DNA of 54,902 nucleotides, from the NCBI RefSeq assembly GCF_028331445.1, contig NZ_JAQMHX010000021.1:1-54902 (forward strand), written 5' to 3'. The notes beneath the pieces were generated by a model. The model did no database searches. It worked only from the letters and a program-made list of their open reading frames with translations, and was not told the DNA's origin. Shown here in pieces: positions 35,795-45,197 of this stretch. Positions within the stretch are counted from its first letter, which is position 1; each line of letters starts with the position of its first letter. This DNA comes from Candidatus Phyllobacterium onerii. Its GTDB lineage: Bacteria; Pseudomonadota; Alphaproteobacteria; Rhizobiales; Rhizobiaceae. A program made the translations under genes and the position numbers.

Positions 35795-38419
35795 CTACTC
35801 GCTCTCCAGCGTTTCCTTGACCGCAGTTGCCAGTTGCTTCAGTGAAAACGGCTTCGGCAGGAAGCCGAATTTAGCGTCTTCCGGCAGGTTTCGTGCAAAA
35901 GCATCTTCCGCATAGCCCGAAACGAAGATGAATTTGATATCGCCGTAATCCTTGCGCAATTCGCGCAGCAGCGTCGGGCCATCCATTTCGGGCATGACCA
36001 CGTCAGAAACGATGATGTCCACTTTGCCGCCGAGTTCTTTCATCACCTCAAGCGCCTCGACGCCGCTGGATGCCTCATGCACCGTGTAGCCACGCGATTG
36101 CAGCGCGCGAACCCCGCCCATGCGGACGGCGTCCTCGTCTTCCACCAGGAGAACGGTTGCGGAACCGGAGAGATCGGTGGCTTTTTCCGTCTTCTTCTCC
36201 TTTTTCGGCATTTCGGTCACGACGGCTTCGCCATCGGCGTTCAGGACCTGCGGCTGCTTTTCCTCTACGAAACGCGGCAGGAAAATGCGGAATGTCGTCC
36301 CCTTGCCAAGCTCGGACTCGGCATGGATCGAACCGCCTGTCTGCTTGATGATACCATAAACCATGGACAGGCCGAGGCCCGTCCCCTTGCCAACTTCCTT
36401 CGTCGTGAAGAAGGGTTCGAAAATCTTCTCGATCACTTCCTGCGTCATGCCGGTACCGCTGTCTTCCACCTCGACCAGCACATAATCGCCTGGAACGAGG
36501 TCGCGATAAGTCAATTCGGCACTCTCCGCTTCGGTCACATTGCGTGTACGGAGCGTCAGGTTGCCGCCTTCGGGCATCGCATCGCGGGCATTGACCGTGA
36601 GATTGACCACCACCTGCTCGAACTGGCCGAGGTCCGCGCGCACCGGCCACAGATCGCGCCCATGCTCGATCTTGAGATTGACCTGCGTCCCGGCAAGACG
36701 CGTCAGCAGCATGCGCACATCAGCGATCACATCGGTGAGGTTGAGCACTTCCGGCCGCAAGGTCTGGCGACGCGAGAACGCAAGGAGCTGCCGCACCAGC
36801 GAAGCGGCGCGATTGGCATTCTGCTTGATGTTCATGATGTCGGCAAAGGACGGGTCCGATGCGCGATGATTGGTCAACAGCAGATCGGAAGACATGATGA
36901 TTGCGGTCAACACGTTGTTGAAATCATGTGCGATACCGCCTGCAAGCTGCCCTACGGCCTGCATTTTCTGGCTCTGCGCCATCGTGGCTTCAAGCGCCTT
37001 CTGCTCAGTGGTTTCAACCACTGAAACAATGGCGGCTTCCTCGGCGCCATCCTCGGAACCGGCGTCGAACACCGGACTGACGTAGAAGCGCAGATGGCGA
37101 TCCTCATTACCCGGAATAACGGTATCGACAGGAGAGATTTCCGCCTTGCCGGCAAAAGCTGCAGCCAGCGCCCGGTCGAAGGCCTCGCGATCGCGTTCAT
37201 GCACGACGGTTTCAAGCGGAATGCGCCGGTCGATGTCATCACGATCGACAACCGGGGCGAAGAGCCCCAAGAACCGCGCATTGGTGCGCAGGATCTTGCC
37301 GGTGGCGTCAACGGCTGCGATGGCCATGGACGCTGAATTGAAGAAGCGCGTGAACCGCACCTCTGCCGCGCGCAACGCGGCTGAATTGTCTTCACCTTCA
37401 GCGCGGTTGAGAACGATGGTGCGGGTTGGACCACGTCTGCCATCGCGCTGCGCCTGCACGCGATGATAGAAGCGCACGGCGAGGCTCTGGCCATTGGATT
37501 TGGCAAGGTCGAGATCGATGACCGTATTGCGGCTCGTACCAGGCTCGGTCTTGACCGCATTGATCAGCGCCATGCCATTGCCCGCGACGATGTCGCGAAC
37601 CATCATCGAGCCGGGGGTAAACCGCGTGAGGTCGACGCCGAGCCATTCCGCCAGCGTTGCGTTGATATAAATGATGCGGCCATCCGGATCGGCTGAGAAG
37701 AAGCCTGCCGGAGCGTGGTCGAGATGATCGATGGCCTCCTGAATATCCTGGAAATAACGCTCCTGTTCGGCACGCTCAGCCGAAATATCGGCGATCTGCC
37801 ACGCATAAACCGGCGTCGTCTGGTCTGGAATGCCCGCAACAGGCCGCGCCTTGACCCGGTACCACGTCGGCACGGGCTCACGCGAGGGATCGAGTGGACG
37901 CGACAGGCGCAGTTCCTCCTGGCCGGAAACGCCGTCGCGCACGGCATTGGCGAGCCGGTAGATCGGATCCGAGGCGGCGGCCTCACTGGAGAGAATATGC
38001 TCGATCGCCCGCACATCGTTGGAATTGGTGACGCCGGTCAGCTCGGCATAGGCCCTGTTGGCGTAAACGATGCGGCCCTTTTGATCACAGACGACCGTGC
38101 CTTCCGGAAACGTATCCACAAACGCGCGCGTGAGTTCATCACTTGTGCCGCGCGGCGTGAACTGAATGACATTGATCGCCGAGCCGAACAGATAGAACAC
38201 ACCGGTCATGGCCAGCGTGCCGAGGAGGCCAAGCAGGAATTGCTGCCCTAGTTGATCGCGATAGATGAAGTAAAGGACGGAAACGCCGATCAGCAGCACG
38301 CCGAGAAGAACCAGGCGCAAGCCGGCCTTGTTGGATTTCGTGTTCGCGATGATAGGCTCTGGGTAAAGATCGCTGTTCGTTTCTTGAGACATACGTCTGC
38401 TATTCGTTTCTTGAGACAT
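35795..38419 (-). CDS. cckA: Cell-cycle hybrid histidine kinase CckA
   Basis: An 874-residue membrane-bound hybrid kinase/phosphatase that feeds phosphoryl groups to ChpT and then CtrA in the alphaproteobacterial cell cycle. After a short cytoplasmic start and two membrane spans ([20 protein letters not shown] and [18 protein letters not shown]) come three PAS domains, the H-box [15 protein letters not shown], the ATP domain ([22 protein letters not shown]) and a receiver domain with DVVMPEMDG and KPF. A 27-base tandem duplication gives [18 protein letters not shown]; starts at 38446, 38419 and 38392 are in frame. 38419 is preferred because AAGGGG lies about 10 bases ahead of it. Confidence 0.95.
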   Translation of the reverse strand: MSQETNSRRMSQETNSDLYPEPIIANTKSNKAGLRLVLLGVLLIGVSVLYFIYRDQLGQQFLLGLLGTLAMTGVFYLFGSAINVIQFTPRGTSDELTRAFVDTFPEGTVVCDQKGRIVYANRAYAELTGVTNSNDVRAIEHILSSEAAASDPIYRLANAVRDGVSGQEELRLSRPLDPSREPVPTWYRVKARPVAGIPDQTTPVYAWQIADISAERAEQERYFQDIQEAIDHLDHAPAGFFSADPDGRIIYINATLAEWLGVDLTRFTPGSMMVRDIVAGNGMALINAVKTEPGTSRNTVIDLDLAKSNGQSLAVRFYHRVQAQRDGRRGPTRTIVLNRAEGEDNSAALRAAEVRFTRFFNSASMAIAAVDATGKILRTNARFLGLFAPVVDRDDIDRRIPLETVVHERDREAFDRALAAAFAGKAEISPVDTVIPGNEDRHLRFYVSPVFDAGSEDGAEEAAIVSVVETTEQKALEATMAQSQKMQAVGQLAGGIAHDFNNVLTAIIMSSDLLLTNHRASDPSFADIMNIKQNANRAASLVRQLLAFSRRQTLRPEVLNLTDVIADVRMLLTRLAGTQVNLKIEHGRDLWPVRADLGQFEQVVVNLTVNARDAMPEGGNLTLRTRNVTEAESAELTYRDLVPGDYVLVEVEDSGTGMTQEVIEKIFEPFFTTKEVGKGTGLGLSMVYGIIKQTGGSIHAESELGKGTTFRIFLPRFVEEKQPQVLNADGEAVVTEMPKKEKKTEKATDLSGSATVLLVEDEDAVRMGGVRALQSRGYTVHEASSGVEALEVMKELGGKVDIIVSDVVMPEMDGPTLLRELRKDYGDIKFIFVSGYAEDAFARNLPEDAKFGFLPKPFSLKQLATAVKETLESE

Positions 38420-38425
38420 ACGTCT
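38376..38425. repeat. 27-base tandem duplication at the cckA start
   Basis: TTCGTTTCTTGAGACATACG and the next three bases occur at 38376-38398 and again at 38403-38425, period 27. It duplicates nine codons, including the start codon, and is in frame, so it does not break the gene. Confidence 0.9.
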
Positions 38426-38731
38426 CAGGCCCCTTTTCTTCATCACCGGCGCAATTGCATCAAGCCGATGTTTATTCTCGAATCGTTTGGATCATATCTT
38501 TGACCCTGTATAAACCCCATCCTTCATATGACCGCGATTATTCCACGGTTTCGCACGAATTCCGATTTAGAATATCCAATATCGCGTGTAGACAATCCGT
38601 ACTAAACAAGCGGGAAATGCGTTAGGGTTGCGGCTAACAATTGCACGCACTAGTGTCGCATAAAGTAATGCTTCGAAGCCCATGTCGGGGAACAAGTTTT
38701 GGGCCCGAAGAACGCACAAGGAGAGTTTATC

Positions 38732-39769
38732 ATGAACGCTTGGCTTGCCACTATTGTTGGCGAAAGCGCTGCCCCCATCGTGGGATTTATTCTTCTGTTC
38801 ATTCTGGTCATCGCCCTGCTTCTACTGGTATTCGCCATATTGCGGCGGGTGACGGGTGGAACATTCGTTGCCGGCGGGCGCAACCGGCAGGTCCGTCTCT
38901 CGGTTACTGACGCCGCAGCTGTCGATAATCGCAGGCGGCTGGTACTCGTGCGCCGCGACGATGTCGAGCATCTGATCCTGATCGGTGGCCCCAGCGACCT
39001 GGTGATCGAACAAAACATTCGCCAGTTCGCGCGACAGCCGCGGGTCGAACCGCCAATGCCCGAGCCCGAGCCGAGAATTCCTGAACCGAAGCCAGAGCCG
39101 AAAGTCGCGGAAGCGCCACCTCGCGCACAGCCCCGTATCGCATCTCCAGCCCCTCCAGTTCACACGCCTCCCCCACCTGTTCAGACAGCGCCAGCGCCGC
39201 AGATACCGCTGCGTCCGGCACCGCCGCAGCAATCGGAGCCGCCAAGACGGCCGCCTGAACCACCGAGACAGGCCGAGCAACCTGTCCCCTTGCCACCCAC
39301 GCCCCCCATGCAACCCGTTCCACCGGCAGCGAAGGCCCCGGTAGCAGCGGCCGTTGCTTCGAACGAGCCACCGGCTGTCAGTGCACCGACGCAGGACAAT
39401 GGCTGGCAACGAACCGCTTCGCCATCCTTTGGAACCGTGCCTCGCGCCGAGCCGAAGATAGACACGCCAGAACCTGCCAGGGAGGTAGCTGCATCGGAAA
39501 CCAGAACGACGACTGCCGCTGCCTTCCCCTTCGCCGTGCGCAACGAACCGGCGGCAGCCGTCAAGGAACCGACATTCGACGCGTCCGTAGAAACGGAAGA
39601 ATCTGAAATAACCTTGGGTGATATGGACTTCAGCGATGCATTCGAAACAGATCTCGGAAGCGAACTCAACATCGCACCCGGCAAGGAAGCAAAGCCTGAA
39701 AAACAGGACAGCATCGAGGACGAGATGGAACGGCTTCTAGGAGATCTATCCCGACCTGAGAAGCGTTGA
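38732..39769 (+). CDS. FliO-like membrane protein with Pro-rich cytoplasmic tail
   Basis: A 345-residue protein. A single membrane span lies at about residues 17-38, followed by a short FliO-type domain with RRLVLVRRDDVEHLILIGGPSDLVIEQNI, the pattern by which FliO proteins are usually recognised. The rest is a Pro/Ala/Glu-rich stretch of about 150 residues and an acidic end with EDEMERLLGDLSRPEK. FliO helps build the flagellar export gate, but no other flagellar gene is here, and rhizobial genomes often carry such copies apart from the flagellar cluster. The start at 38732 follows AAGGAGAG. Role in flagella or polar growth unproven. Confidence 0.7.
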   Translation: MNAWLATIVGESAAPIVGFILLFILVIALLLLVFAILRRVTGGTFVAGGRNRQVRLSVTDAAAVDNRRRLVLVRRDDVEHLILIGGPSDLVIEQNIRQFARQPRVEPPMPEPEPRIPEPKPEPKVAEAPPRAQPRIASPAPPVHTPPPPVQTAPAPQIPLRPAPPQQSEPPRRPPEPPRQAEQPVPLPPTPPMQPVPPAAKAPVAAAVASNEPPAVSAPTQDNGWQRTASPSFGTVPRAEPKIDTPEPAREVAASETRTTTAAAFPFAVRNEPAAAVKEPTFDASVETEESEITLGDMDFSDAFETDLGSELNIAPGKEAKPEKQDSIEDEMERLLGDLSRPEKR

Positions 39770-39798
39770 GGGGATAATCCACCCTGTTGGGCACATGA

Positions 39799-39872
39799 CG
39801 CGATTTTCTGTGCTTCCGGCGCCCATGGACGAAAAAGCCCACTCCGCTCCGGTTCTCGAAAACCACACCATC
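39799..39872. repeat. Dispersed intergenic element, copy B
   Basis: It shares TTTTCTGTGC, CGCTCCGG and CTCGAAAACCAC with the element at 15855-15930, again just after a gene. The two copies have diverged too far for an exact border to be drawn. Confidence 0.45.
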
Positions 39873-39912
39873 TGCCTCATCAGGCTGAATTCCCGTACTG
39901 CTTAATCACCAC

Positions 39913-39944
39913 AAAAAAAGGCCCGGAAAAACCGGGCCTTTTTT
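39913..39944. terminator. Bidirectional terminator
   Basis: AAAAAAGGCCCGG and CCGGGCCTTTTTT pair around AAAAA. With A and T runs on both sides it can stop transcription from the FliO-like gene (plus) and from dksA (minus). Confidence 0.9.
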
Positions 39945-39962
39945 ATTGATGGGGATTGCAGC

Positions 39963-40379
39963 TCAGTCGTCGCGATAGACTTTCTCGCGCCGTTCGTGAC
40001 GTTCCTGGGCTTCGATTGACAAGGTTGCGATAGGACGCGCGTCAAGACGCTTCAAGCTGATCGGATCGCCGGTTTCCTCGCAAAAACCGTAGGTCCCATC
40101 GTCGATGCGTTGTAGGGCGGCGTCGATCTTGGAGATTAGCTTGCGCTGGCGGTCACGGGCCCGAAGCTCGATGGCGCGGTCCGTTTCGGACGATGCACGG
40201 TCTGCGATATCCGGCAGATTGGCATTTTCCTGCTGCAGGATCTCAAGCGTTTCACGCGCCTCCCGCAGAATATCATTTTTCCAGTTGATCAGTTTTTCAC
40301 GAAAGTAGGATTTCTGCCGATCACTCATGAAGGGCTCGTCATCCGTGGGCTTGTAGTCAAGATCGATCAGTTTATTCAT
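39963..40379 (-). CDS. dksA: DksA-type RNA polymerase-binding regulator
   Basis: A 138-residue DksA/TraR protein: a coiled coil that enters the RNA polymerase secondary channel and works with ppGpp, then a zinc-finger-like globule. The coiled-coil core is SDRQKSYFREKLINWKNDILREARETLEILQQE and NLPDIADRASSETDRAIELRARDRQRKLISKIDAAL. Of the four zinc cysteines only one remains (YGFCEETGDPI); the others are replaced, as is common in alphaproteobacterial DksA. The start at 40379 follows AGGGTGA; the frame to 40397 adds six residues. Confidence 0.93.
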   Translation of the reverse strand: MNKLIDLDYKPTDDEPFMSDRQKSYFREKLINWKNDILREARETLEILQQENANLPDIADRASSETDRAIELRARDRQRKLISKIDAALQRIDDGTYGFCEETGDPISLKRLDARPIATLSIEAQERHERREKVYRDD

Positions 40380-40761
40380 CTTTGAATCACCCTGCACCTG
40401 TAAGACGCGAGGAGGCCTATATAGGTCGTGTCAGATTGGCGCACAACTACAAAAAGACATGTAAATCAAAGAAAGAAATCATGATTTTTTGCCCAAATTA
40501 TCGGCAAAAATGGCGGGATTCATCGATTTTCTAACCAGAAATACGAAGAAACGAGGGCAAATTTCGGCATTTTATAGCTCCAAGGCTCTACTACCGGTTG
40601 TAGCCTGCCTTGCAAAAATGCATGCCGCCCAGAAATTCGACAGGCCTGTTTTGCACAATTATTTGATAATTGTCACATTTGCCGCAGAGATTTTATCCAA
40701 AGTTTGCGTCTTTCGGGGAAGCATGGCACCTGTTTGAGCGATATCATCAGGGAGTTGCAAG
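40380..40761. other. Gene-free gap upstream of dksA
   Basis: About 380 AT-rich bases between dksA and the SixA-like gene. TTTTTGCC (40486-40493) and GGCAAAAA (40503-40510) form a short inverted repeat. An 82-codon frame on the plus strand has no ribosome site and no resemblance to a protein, so I do not call it. The promoters of both neighbours must be here. Confidence 0.5.
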
Positions 40762-41277
40762 ATGAGCCAGGTTTATTTGCTGCGGCATGCAAAAGCAGTC
40801 TGGCCATCCCCCGGCCAGAAAGACTTCGACCGGACGCTCGATACGGACGGCATCGAAGCCGCCAAAGTCCTGGGAGAGGAGCTCAGGCGCTCCGGAATGA
40901 AACCGGAGATCGTTTTATGTTCCCCCGCGATCAGGGCGCGACAAACCCTTGAGTATGTCGATATCCAATCTCCCTTCATACTCGAGGAATCCGAAAGACT
41001 CTATTCGGCCGGTCCTGACGCCTATCTCATGGCGATCCGCATGGCCGGGCTCGAACACGAAGCAGCCAACTCCGTGATGCTGGTCGGTCACAACCCGATG
41101 ATGGAGGAACTGGCCACCGCCCTCGCCGGCCGCGGCAGTCCTCCCAGCCATCCGACCTTCGTATCCGGGTTTCCGACCGCCGCCCTGGCTGTCATTCAGT
41201 TCGACTGTCCGCTTGCAGAAATCCGCCCGGGAACCGGGACATTGCAGGCTTTCTTTTCTCCCTCAACACATTTGTAA
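40762..41277 (+). CDS. SixA-like histidine phosphatase
   Basis: A 171-residue phosphatase of the histidine-phosphatase superfamily. The catalytic RHG motif is VYLLRHAKAVW near residue 5, with the partner Arg in SPAIRARQTLEYV and the second His in MLVGHNPMMEEL. SixA in E. coli dephosphorylates phosphohistidine proteins; the short form without extra domains fits. GGGAG lies upstream of the ATG. It precedes the ycjX-ycjF-like pair by about 100 bases. Confidence 0.88.
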   Translation: MSQVYLLRHAKAVWPSPGQKDFDRTLDTDGIEAAKVLGEELRRSGMKPEIVLCSPAIRARQTLEYVDIQSPFILEESERLYSAGPDAYLMAIRMAGLEHEAANSVMLVGHNPMMEELATALAGRGSPPSHPTFVSGFPTAALAVIQFDCPLAEIRPGTGTLQAFFSPSTHL

Positions 41278-41373
41278 GATCATCATTTTCTTGCCTTTGA
41301 CACGCCAGACACCCAAATGGGCTGAGCCAAGGGATAAAGATCAAGACTGCGCCGCGGCCATAGGACGGTTGAT

Positions 41374-42837
41374 TTGGGAACACTGACGACACTTACCGAC
41401 GAAGCAAAGATCGCGCTCGATACGCTGGCCGACCGCACCAGCGGGCTCATGTCGCCATCGCTGAGGCTCGGTGTCACCGGCCTTTCTCGTGCCGGCAAGA
41501 CGGTCTTCATCACCGCGCTGGTGCATAATCTGATCCATGGCGGCCGCCTGCCATTGTTTGAAGCACAGAAATCCGGACGCATCGCCCGCGCCTATCTCGA
41601 AGAGCAGCCCGACGATGCAGTCCCCCGCTTTCAATATGAGGATCATCTGAAAGCACTCATCGACGAACGCGTCTGGCCGGACTCGACGCGGGCAATCTCC
41701 GAACTGCGTCTGACGATCGAATATGAATCCGCGTCGATGTGGAACCGCATGTTCTCCGGCGGCAAGCTTTCGGTCGATATCGTCGATTATCCCGGTGAAT
41801 GGCTGCTGGATCTCCCGCTGCTTGGTAAAACTTATGCGGAGTTTTCCAGAGATTCGTTTGAGCTCGCCCAACTCGAAAGCCACCGCGATCTTGCAGCGGA
41901 CTGGTTCAAGGTGTCGAACGATGCCGAGGCGGATGCGAACGCAGATGAAATGACGGCGCAGCGCCTGGCAAAGAGCTTCACAGAATATCTGAAAGCTGGA
42001 AAGGCTGACGAACGCGCGTTGTCGACGTTACCGCCTGGCCGCTTCCTGATGCCGGGGGACCTTGACGGATCACCAGCGCTTACCTTCGCTCCATTGCCGA
42101 ACCTTGATGCTGGTAAACCGCGTCCCGGCTCGTTGGCGGCAATGATGGAGCGGCGGTACGAAGCCTACAAAACCCATGTAGTAAAGCCGTTCTTCCGCGA
42201 GCACATTGCTCGGCTCGACCGGCAGATCGTCCTTGTCGATGCCATGCAGGCAATGAATGCCGGGCCGTCGGCCGTGGCTGATCTGGAGCGAGCGTTGACG
42301 GAAATCCTTTCGTGCTTTCGCCCCGGCAGCACGAATTTCCTGACGGGCCTTGTGCAACGACGCATCAGCCGCATTCTCGTTGCCGCAACCAAGGCCGATC
42401 ATTTGCACCACGAGAGCCACGACCGGCTACAGGCCATCGTCCGGCGATTGGTCGACCGCGCCGTCAGCCGCGCCGATTTTTCTGGTGCAACCGTCGACGT
42501 GCTGGCGATGGCAGCGGTACGTACCACGCGCGAAGCGACGGTGACGCAGGGCAAGGAAACGCTCCCGGTCATCATCGGAACGCCGCTGAAAGGCGAGACC
42601 ATCAACGGCGAGACATTCGATGGCAAAACCGAAACAGCCATATTTCCCGGTGACTTGCCGGCAAAACCGGACTCGATCTTTGAACATCCGGAGAGGGTTT
42701 CCGAAGACCCTGCTATTCGTTTCGTCCGCTTCCGCCCGCCCCGGCTGGAGAAGACCGCGGAAGGCCTCACCCTGTCGCTGCCGCATATAAGGCTCGATCG
42801 CGCGCTACAATTCCTCATAGGAGATCGCCTCGCATGA
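41374..42837 (+). CDS. YcjX-family P-loop protein
   Basis: A 487-residue protein with Walker A GLSRAGKT at residues 36-43 and a Walker B-like VDIVDYPGEWLLDLPLL. The family (YcjX/DUF463) is paired with YcjF in many bacteria and associated with stress and phage-shock-type responses. The start is a TTG at 41374 with AGGACGG upstream; no in-frame ATG fits better. Its last four bases overlap the following YcjF gene (ATGA), indicating coupled translation. Confidence 0.88.
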   Translation: MGTLTTLTDEAKIALDTLADRTSGLMSPSLRLGVTGLSRAGKTVFITALVHNLIHGGRLPLFEAQKSGRIARAYLEEQPDDAVPRFQYEDHLKALIDERVWPDSTRAISELRLTIEYESASMWNRMFSGGKLSVDIVDYPGEWLLDLPLLGKTYAEFSRDSFELAQLESHRDLAADWFKVSNDAEADANADEMTAQRLAKSFTEYLKAGKADERALSTLPPGRFLMPGDLDGSPALTFAPLPNLDAGKPRPGSLAAMMERRYEAYKTHVVKPFFREHIARLDRQIVLVDAMQAMNAGPSAVADLERALTEILSCFRPGSTNFLTGLVQRRISRILVAATKADHLHHESHDRLQAIVRRLVDRAVSRADFSGATVDVLAMAAVRTTREATVTQGKETLPVIIGTPLKGETINGETFDGKTETAIFPGDLPAKPDSIFEHPERVSEDPAIRFVRFRPPRLEKTAEGLTLSLPHIRLDRALQFLIGDRLA

Positions 42838-43916
42838 CGGATAACAACGCCCGCAAACCTGCTTCCTTTCGGCTCGACCAGCCAGAGCAAATCGCCGATC
42901 CGCAGAAGGCGCGCGCTCCGCAACAGCGCAAGCCGACAGCGATCAAGGATGTCGCGGTGATAACACCGGCAGCCGTCGACGTCTTCGACCTCGATCCGGA
43001 GACCGCGAACGAACTCGATGCGCTGACCCCGCCGCCTGCACTCGCACAGAAAAAGCGTTTTTCTTTCGCCTCCCTGCTCACTGGCGCCCTCGGAGTGCTC
43101 GTATCGCTGGCGCTGGGCCTGTGGGCCGACAACCTCATTCGTACGTTGTTCGAGCGTGCGCCATGGCTGGGCTGGGTGGCGCTTGGCGTCAGTGTGGTTG
43201 CAGCCTTCGCGCTGATTGCCATTGTCCTGCGCGAAGGGCTGGCCTTGCGCCGCCTCGCCTCGGTGCAGCACTTGCGCGATGAGGCTGCCAAGGCTGCGGC
43301 GGATAATGATGCTCGAGCGGCGAAAGCAGTTGTCGGCAAACTTGTCTCCATCGCCGAAACCCTCCCCGCTACGGCGAAGGGCCGTGCACTTTTGCACGAT
43401 CTGCGCGATGATGTGATCGACGGCCGCGACCTGATCCGGCTCACTGAAACCGAACTGCTCCGCCCCCTCGACCGGCAGGCGCGGGAGATGATCCTTGCCG
43501 CCTCAAAACGCGTCTCGATAGTCACCGCAGTCAGTCCGCGCGCGCTGGTCGACATCGGCTATGTGGTTTTCGAGTCCACGCGTCTGATCCGGCGGCTTTC
43601 GGAGCTTTACGGCGGCCGGCCGGGCACTCTTGGCTTCCTCAAACTCACACGCAATGTCATTGCGCATCTCGCCGTCACCGGCACGGTGGCGATGGGTGAC
43701 AGCATCATCCAGCAACTGGTCGGCCACGGTCTGGCAGCACGGCTTTCCGCGCGGCTCGGCGAAGGCGTCATCAATGGATTGATGACAGCGCGCATCGGCA
43801 TCTCTGCCATGGACCTTGTACGGCCCTTCCCGTTCAGTGCGGAAAGGCGCCCGAGTATCGGCGATTTTATTGGCGATCTGGCGCGTATTGGTGGCGGGAA
43901 GAAGGGTGAAAATTGA
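42834..43916 (+). CDS. YcjF/TIGR01620-family membrane protein
   Basis: A 360-residue inner-membrane protein partnered with YcjX. Residues 1-75 are polar; two spans follow (SLLTGALGVLVSLALGLWA and WLGWVALGVSVVAAFALIAIV), then a DUF697-type domain ending in a third hydrophobic segment around VAMGDSIIQQLVGHGLAARLSARLGEGVINGLMTARIG. The ATG overlaps the YcjX stop by four bases, and TAGGAGA lies upstream. A membrane-anchored role in envelope stress is plausible. Confidence 0.87.
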   Translation: MTDNNARKPASFRLDQPEQIADPQKARAPQQRKPTAIKDVAVITPAAVDVFDLDPETANELDALTPPPALAQKKRFSFASLLTGALGVLVSLALGLWADNLIRTLFERAPWLGWVALGVSVVAAFALIAIVLREGLALRRLASVQHLRDEAAKAAADNDARAAKAVVGKLVSIAETLPATAKGRALLHDLRDDVIDGRDLIRLTETELLRPLDRQAREMILAASKRVSIVTAVSPRALVDIGYVVFESTRLIRRLSELYGGRPGTLGFLKLTRNVIAHLAVTGTVAMGDSIIQQLVGHGLAARLSARLGEGVINGLMTARIGISAMDLVRPFPFSAERRPSIGDFIGDLARIGGGKKGEN

Positions 43917-43924
43917 CAAATCGT

Positions 43925-43941
43925 TCCTTACATTGTAAGGA
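43925..43941. promoter_or_regulatory. Palindromic operator of the toxin-antitoxin pair
   Basis: TCCTTACA-T-TGTAAGGA is a perfect 8+1+8 palindrome 24 bases upstream of the antitoxin start and just after a TTGACA box at 43913. It fits autorepression by the AbrB-type antitoxin or the toxin-antitoxin complex. Confidence 0.75.
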
Positions 43942-43964
43942 TGCCCATTCTTATTAGGTGAAGC

Positions 43965-44183
43965 ATGATAACGAGCAAAATAACCAGCAAAGCGCAGACG
44001 ACAATACCCCAGCCGGTGAGAGCAGCCCTGCATCTCGTCGAAGGCGATCATATCGAATACAAGATCGAAGGCGAAAAGGTCATCCTGGTCAAGCACGCAG
44101 CAGAAACATCGGGCGACAATCCCTTTGCAACTTTTGAGGAATGGAATTCCGAGGCGGACCGGAGAGCTTATGGCGATCTTTAG
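43965..44183 (+). CDS. AbrB/MazE-type antitoxin
   Basis: A 72-residue protein with an N-terminal AbrB/SpoVT DNA-binding fold (SKITSKAQTTIPQPVRAALHLVEGDHIEYKI) and a C-terminal acidic tail (FATFEEWNSEADRRAYGDL) that would wrap around the toxin. It is followed by and overlaps the toxin gene by 14 bases. A palindrome upstream is the likely autoregulatory site. TAGGTGA serves as ribosome site. Confidence 0.9.
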   Translation: MITSKITSKAQTTIPQPVRAALHLVEGDHIEYKIEGEKVILVKHAAETSGDNPFATFEEWNSEADRRAYGDL

Positions 44184-44517
44184 GGCGGGCCACGTTGTAA
44201 AGGTTCCATTTCCCTATACCGATAAAAATACACGGCAACACCGACCCGCTCTGGTTGTTTCGCGTGGAGAAATTGGCAAGGATAATGCCTTGTTATGGGT
44301 TGTTATGATAACAAGCGCCGAAAACCGCAAGTGGCCAGGAGATCAGACAATTCAATTGCTTGAAGGTACCGGACTGCCCATTGTGTCGCTGATAAGACCC
44401 ACGAAAATCGCAACCATAGAAAAACGCGATGCGGAAATTATTGGCGAGATATCAAACGAACTGCTGACGTTGGTTATGCAGGAGATATGCAAGAATATCG
44501 CTCCACCCTCCCCTTGA
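44170..44517 (+). CDS. MazF/PemK-type endoribonuclease toxin
   Basis: A 115-residue toxin of the CcdB/PemK fold. RAGHVVKVPFPYTDKNTRQHRPALVVSR is the typical start, followed by LLWVVMITSAENRKWPGDQTI and the TKIATIEKRDAEIIGEI end. Such toxins cut mRNA when the antitoxin is degraded. The start at 44170 follows GGAGAG and lies inside the antitoxin gene; the longer frame to 44125 is not supported. A type II pair, probably horizontally acquired. Confidence 0.9.
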   Translation: MAIFRAGHVVKVPFPYTDKNTRQHRPALVVSRGEIGKDNALLWVVMITSAENRKWPGDQTIQLLEGTGLPIVSLIRPTKIATIEKRDAEIIGEISNELLTLVMQEICKNIAPPSP

Positions 44518-44623
44518 AGGTTCCTTTTCATTCCAATAAGCACTGAATGGCAACCATCCATTAACCATTCCAAACGATGATCGCCTAAGTGCCCATTCCA
44601 ATGATTTGTGTTGAGTCTTGTCT

Positions 44624-45160
44624 ATGAAAAGAAGCGCAGCAGCCGCTACCCTGTCCCTGTTTGCCTGCGCGTTTCTGGTGTCGCCGGCGCAAGCCAAGGA
44701 TAAGGACGCCGAATTTTTCCAGACCGTGGAAGGTCAATGGGTCGGTCCCGGCGAGATCGTTGCCGGCAAATACAAGGGCACCAAATTCGTCTGCACGCTC
44801 GATGGGACCACGCCAGCGGAAAAAGCCGGCATGACACTGGACGGCAGCTGCCGCGTCGGCATTTTCAACCAGCCGATGAAGGCAACGATCGTTCGCGCTG
44901 GCAATAGCTACAAGGGCAGCTTTCTCGATGGTTCAGCCGGCAAAGGTCTTGACATCACTGGCGGTAATGTCTCCGGCAACCGCGTGGTGCTCGCCATCAG
45001 CCGCAAACAATTGAACGGCGCCATGCTGGCCAAGTTCAACGATGACAACACGATGAACGTCACGATTTCTGTGCGGCTCGAAGAGGCGCTGATCCCGGTT
45101 GTAGGTATGACGCTGAAACGCGTTGATGCAAGGGCTGTTGGCAGTATCGCCAAGAACTAA
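44624..45160 (+). CDS. Exported protein of unknown function
   Basis: A 178-residue protein with a clear signal peptide (AAAATLSLFACAFLVSPAQA, cleavage after AQA). The mature part begins with a helix and VEGQWVGPGEIVAGKYKGTKFVCTLDG, alternates strands with two Cys (one in FVCTLDG, one in GSCRVG) that could form a disulfide, and ends in basic sequence. I recognise no named domain; the repeated GxW and GxxGxF strands suggest a beta-barrel or lipocalin-like fold. A TTG at 44618 is possible but the ATG is preferred. Confidence 0.75.
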   Translation: MKRSAAAATLSLFACAFLVSPAQAKDKDAEFFQTVEGQWVGPGEIVAGKYKGTKFVCTLDGTTPAEKAGMTLDGSCRVGIFNQPMKATIVRAGNSYKGSFLDGSAGKGLDITGGNVSGNRVVLAISRKQLNGAMLAKFNDDNTMNVTISVRLEEALIPVVGMTLKRVDARAVGSIAKN

Positions 45161-45197
45161 CAATCTTTGACAGCCTGACCGGAAGGCACAAAATCGT

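Noticed and set aside
40489..40737. 82-codon plus-strand frame upstream of the SixA-like gene
   Set aside because: No ribosome site, no family resemblance, and AT-rich promoter-like sequence.
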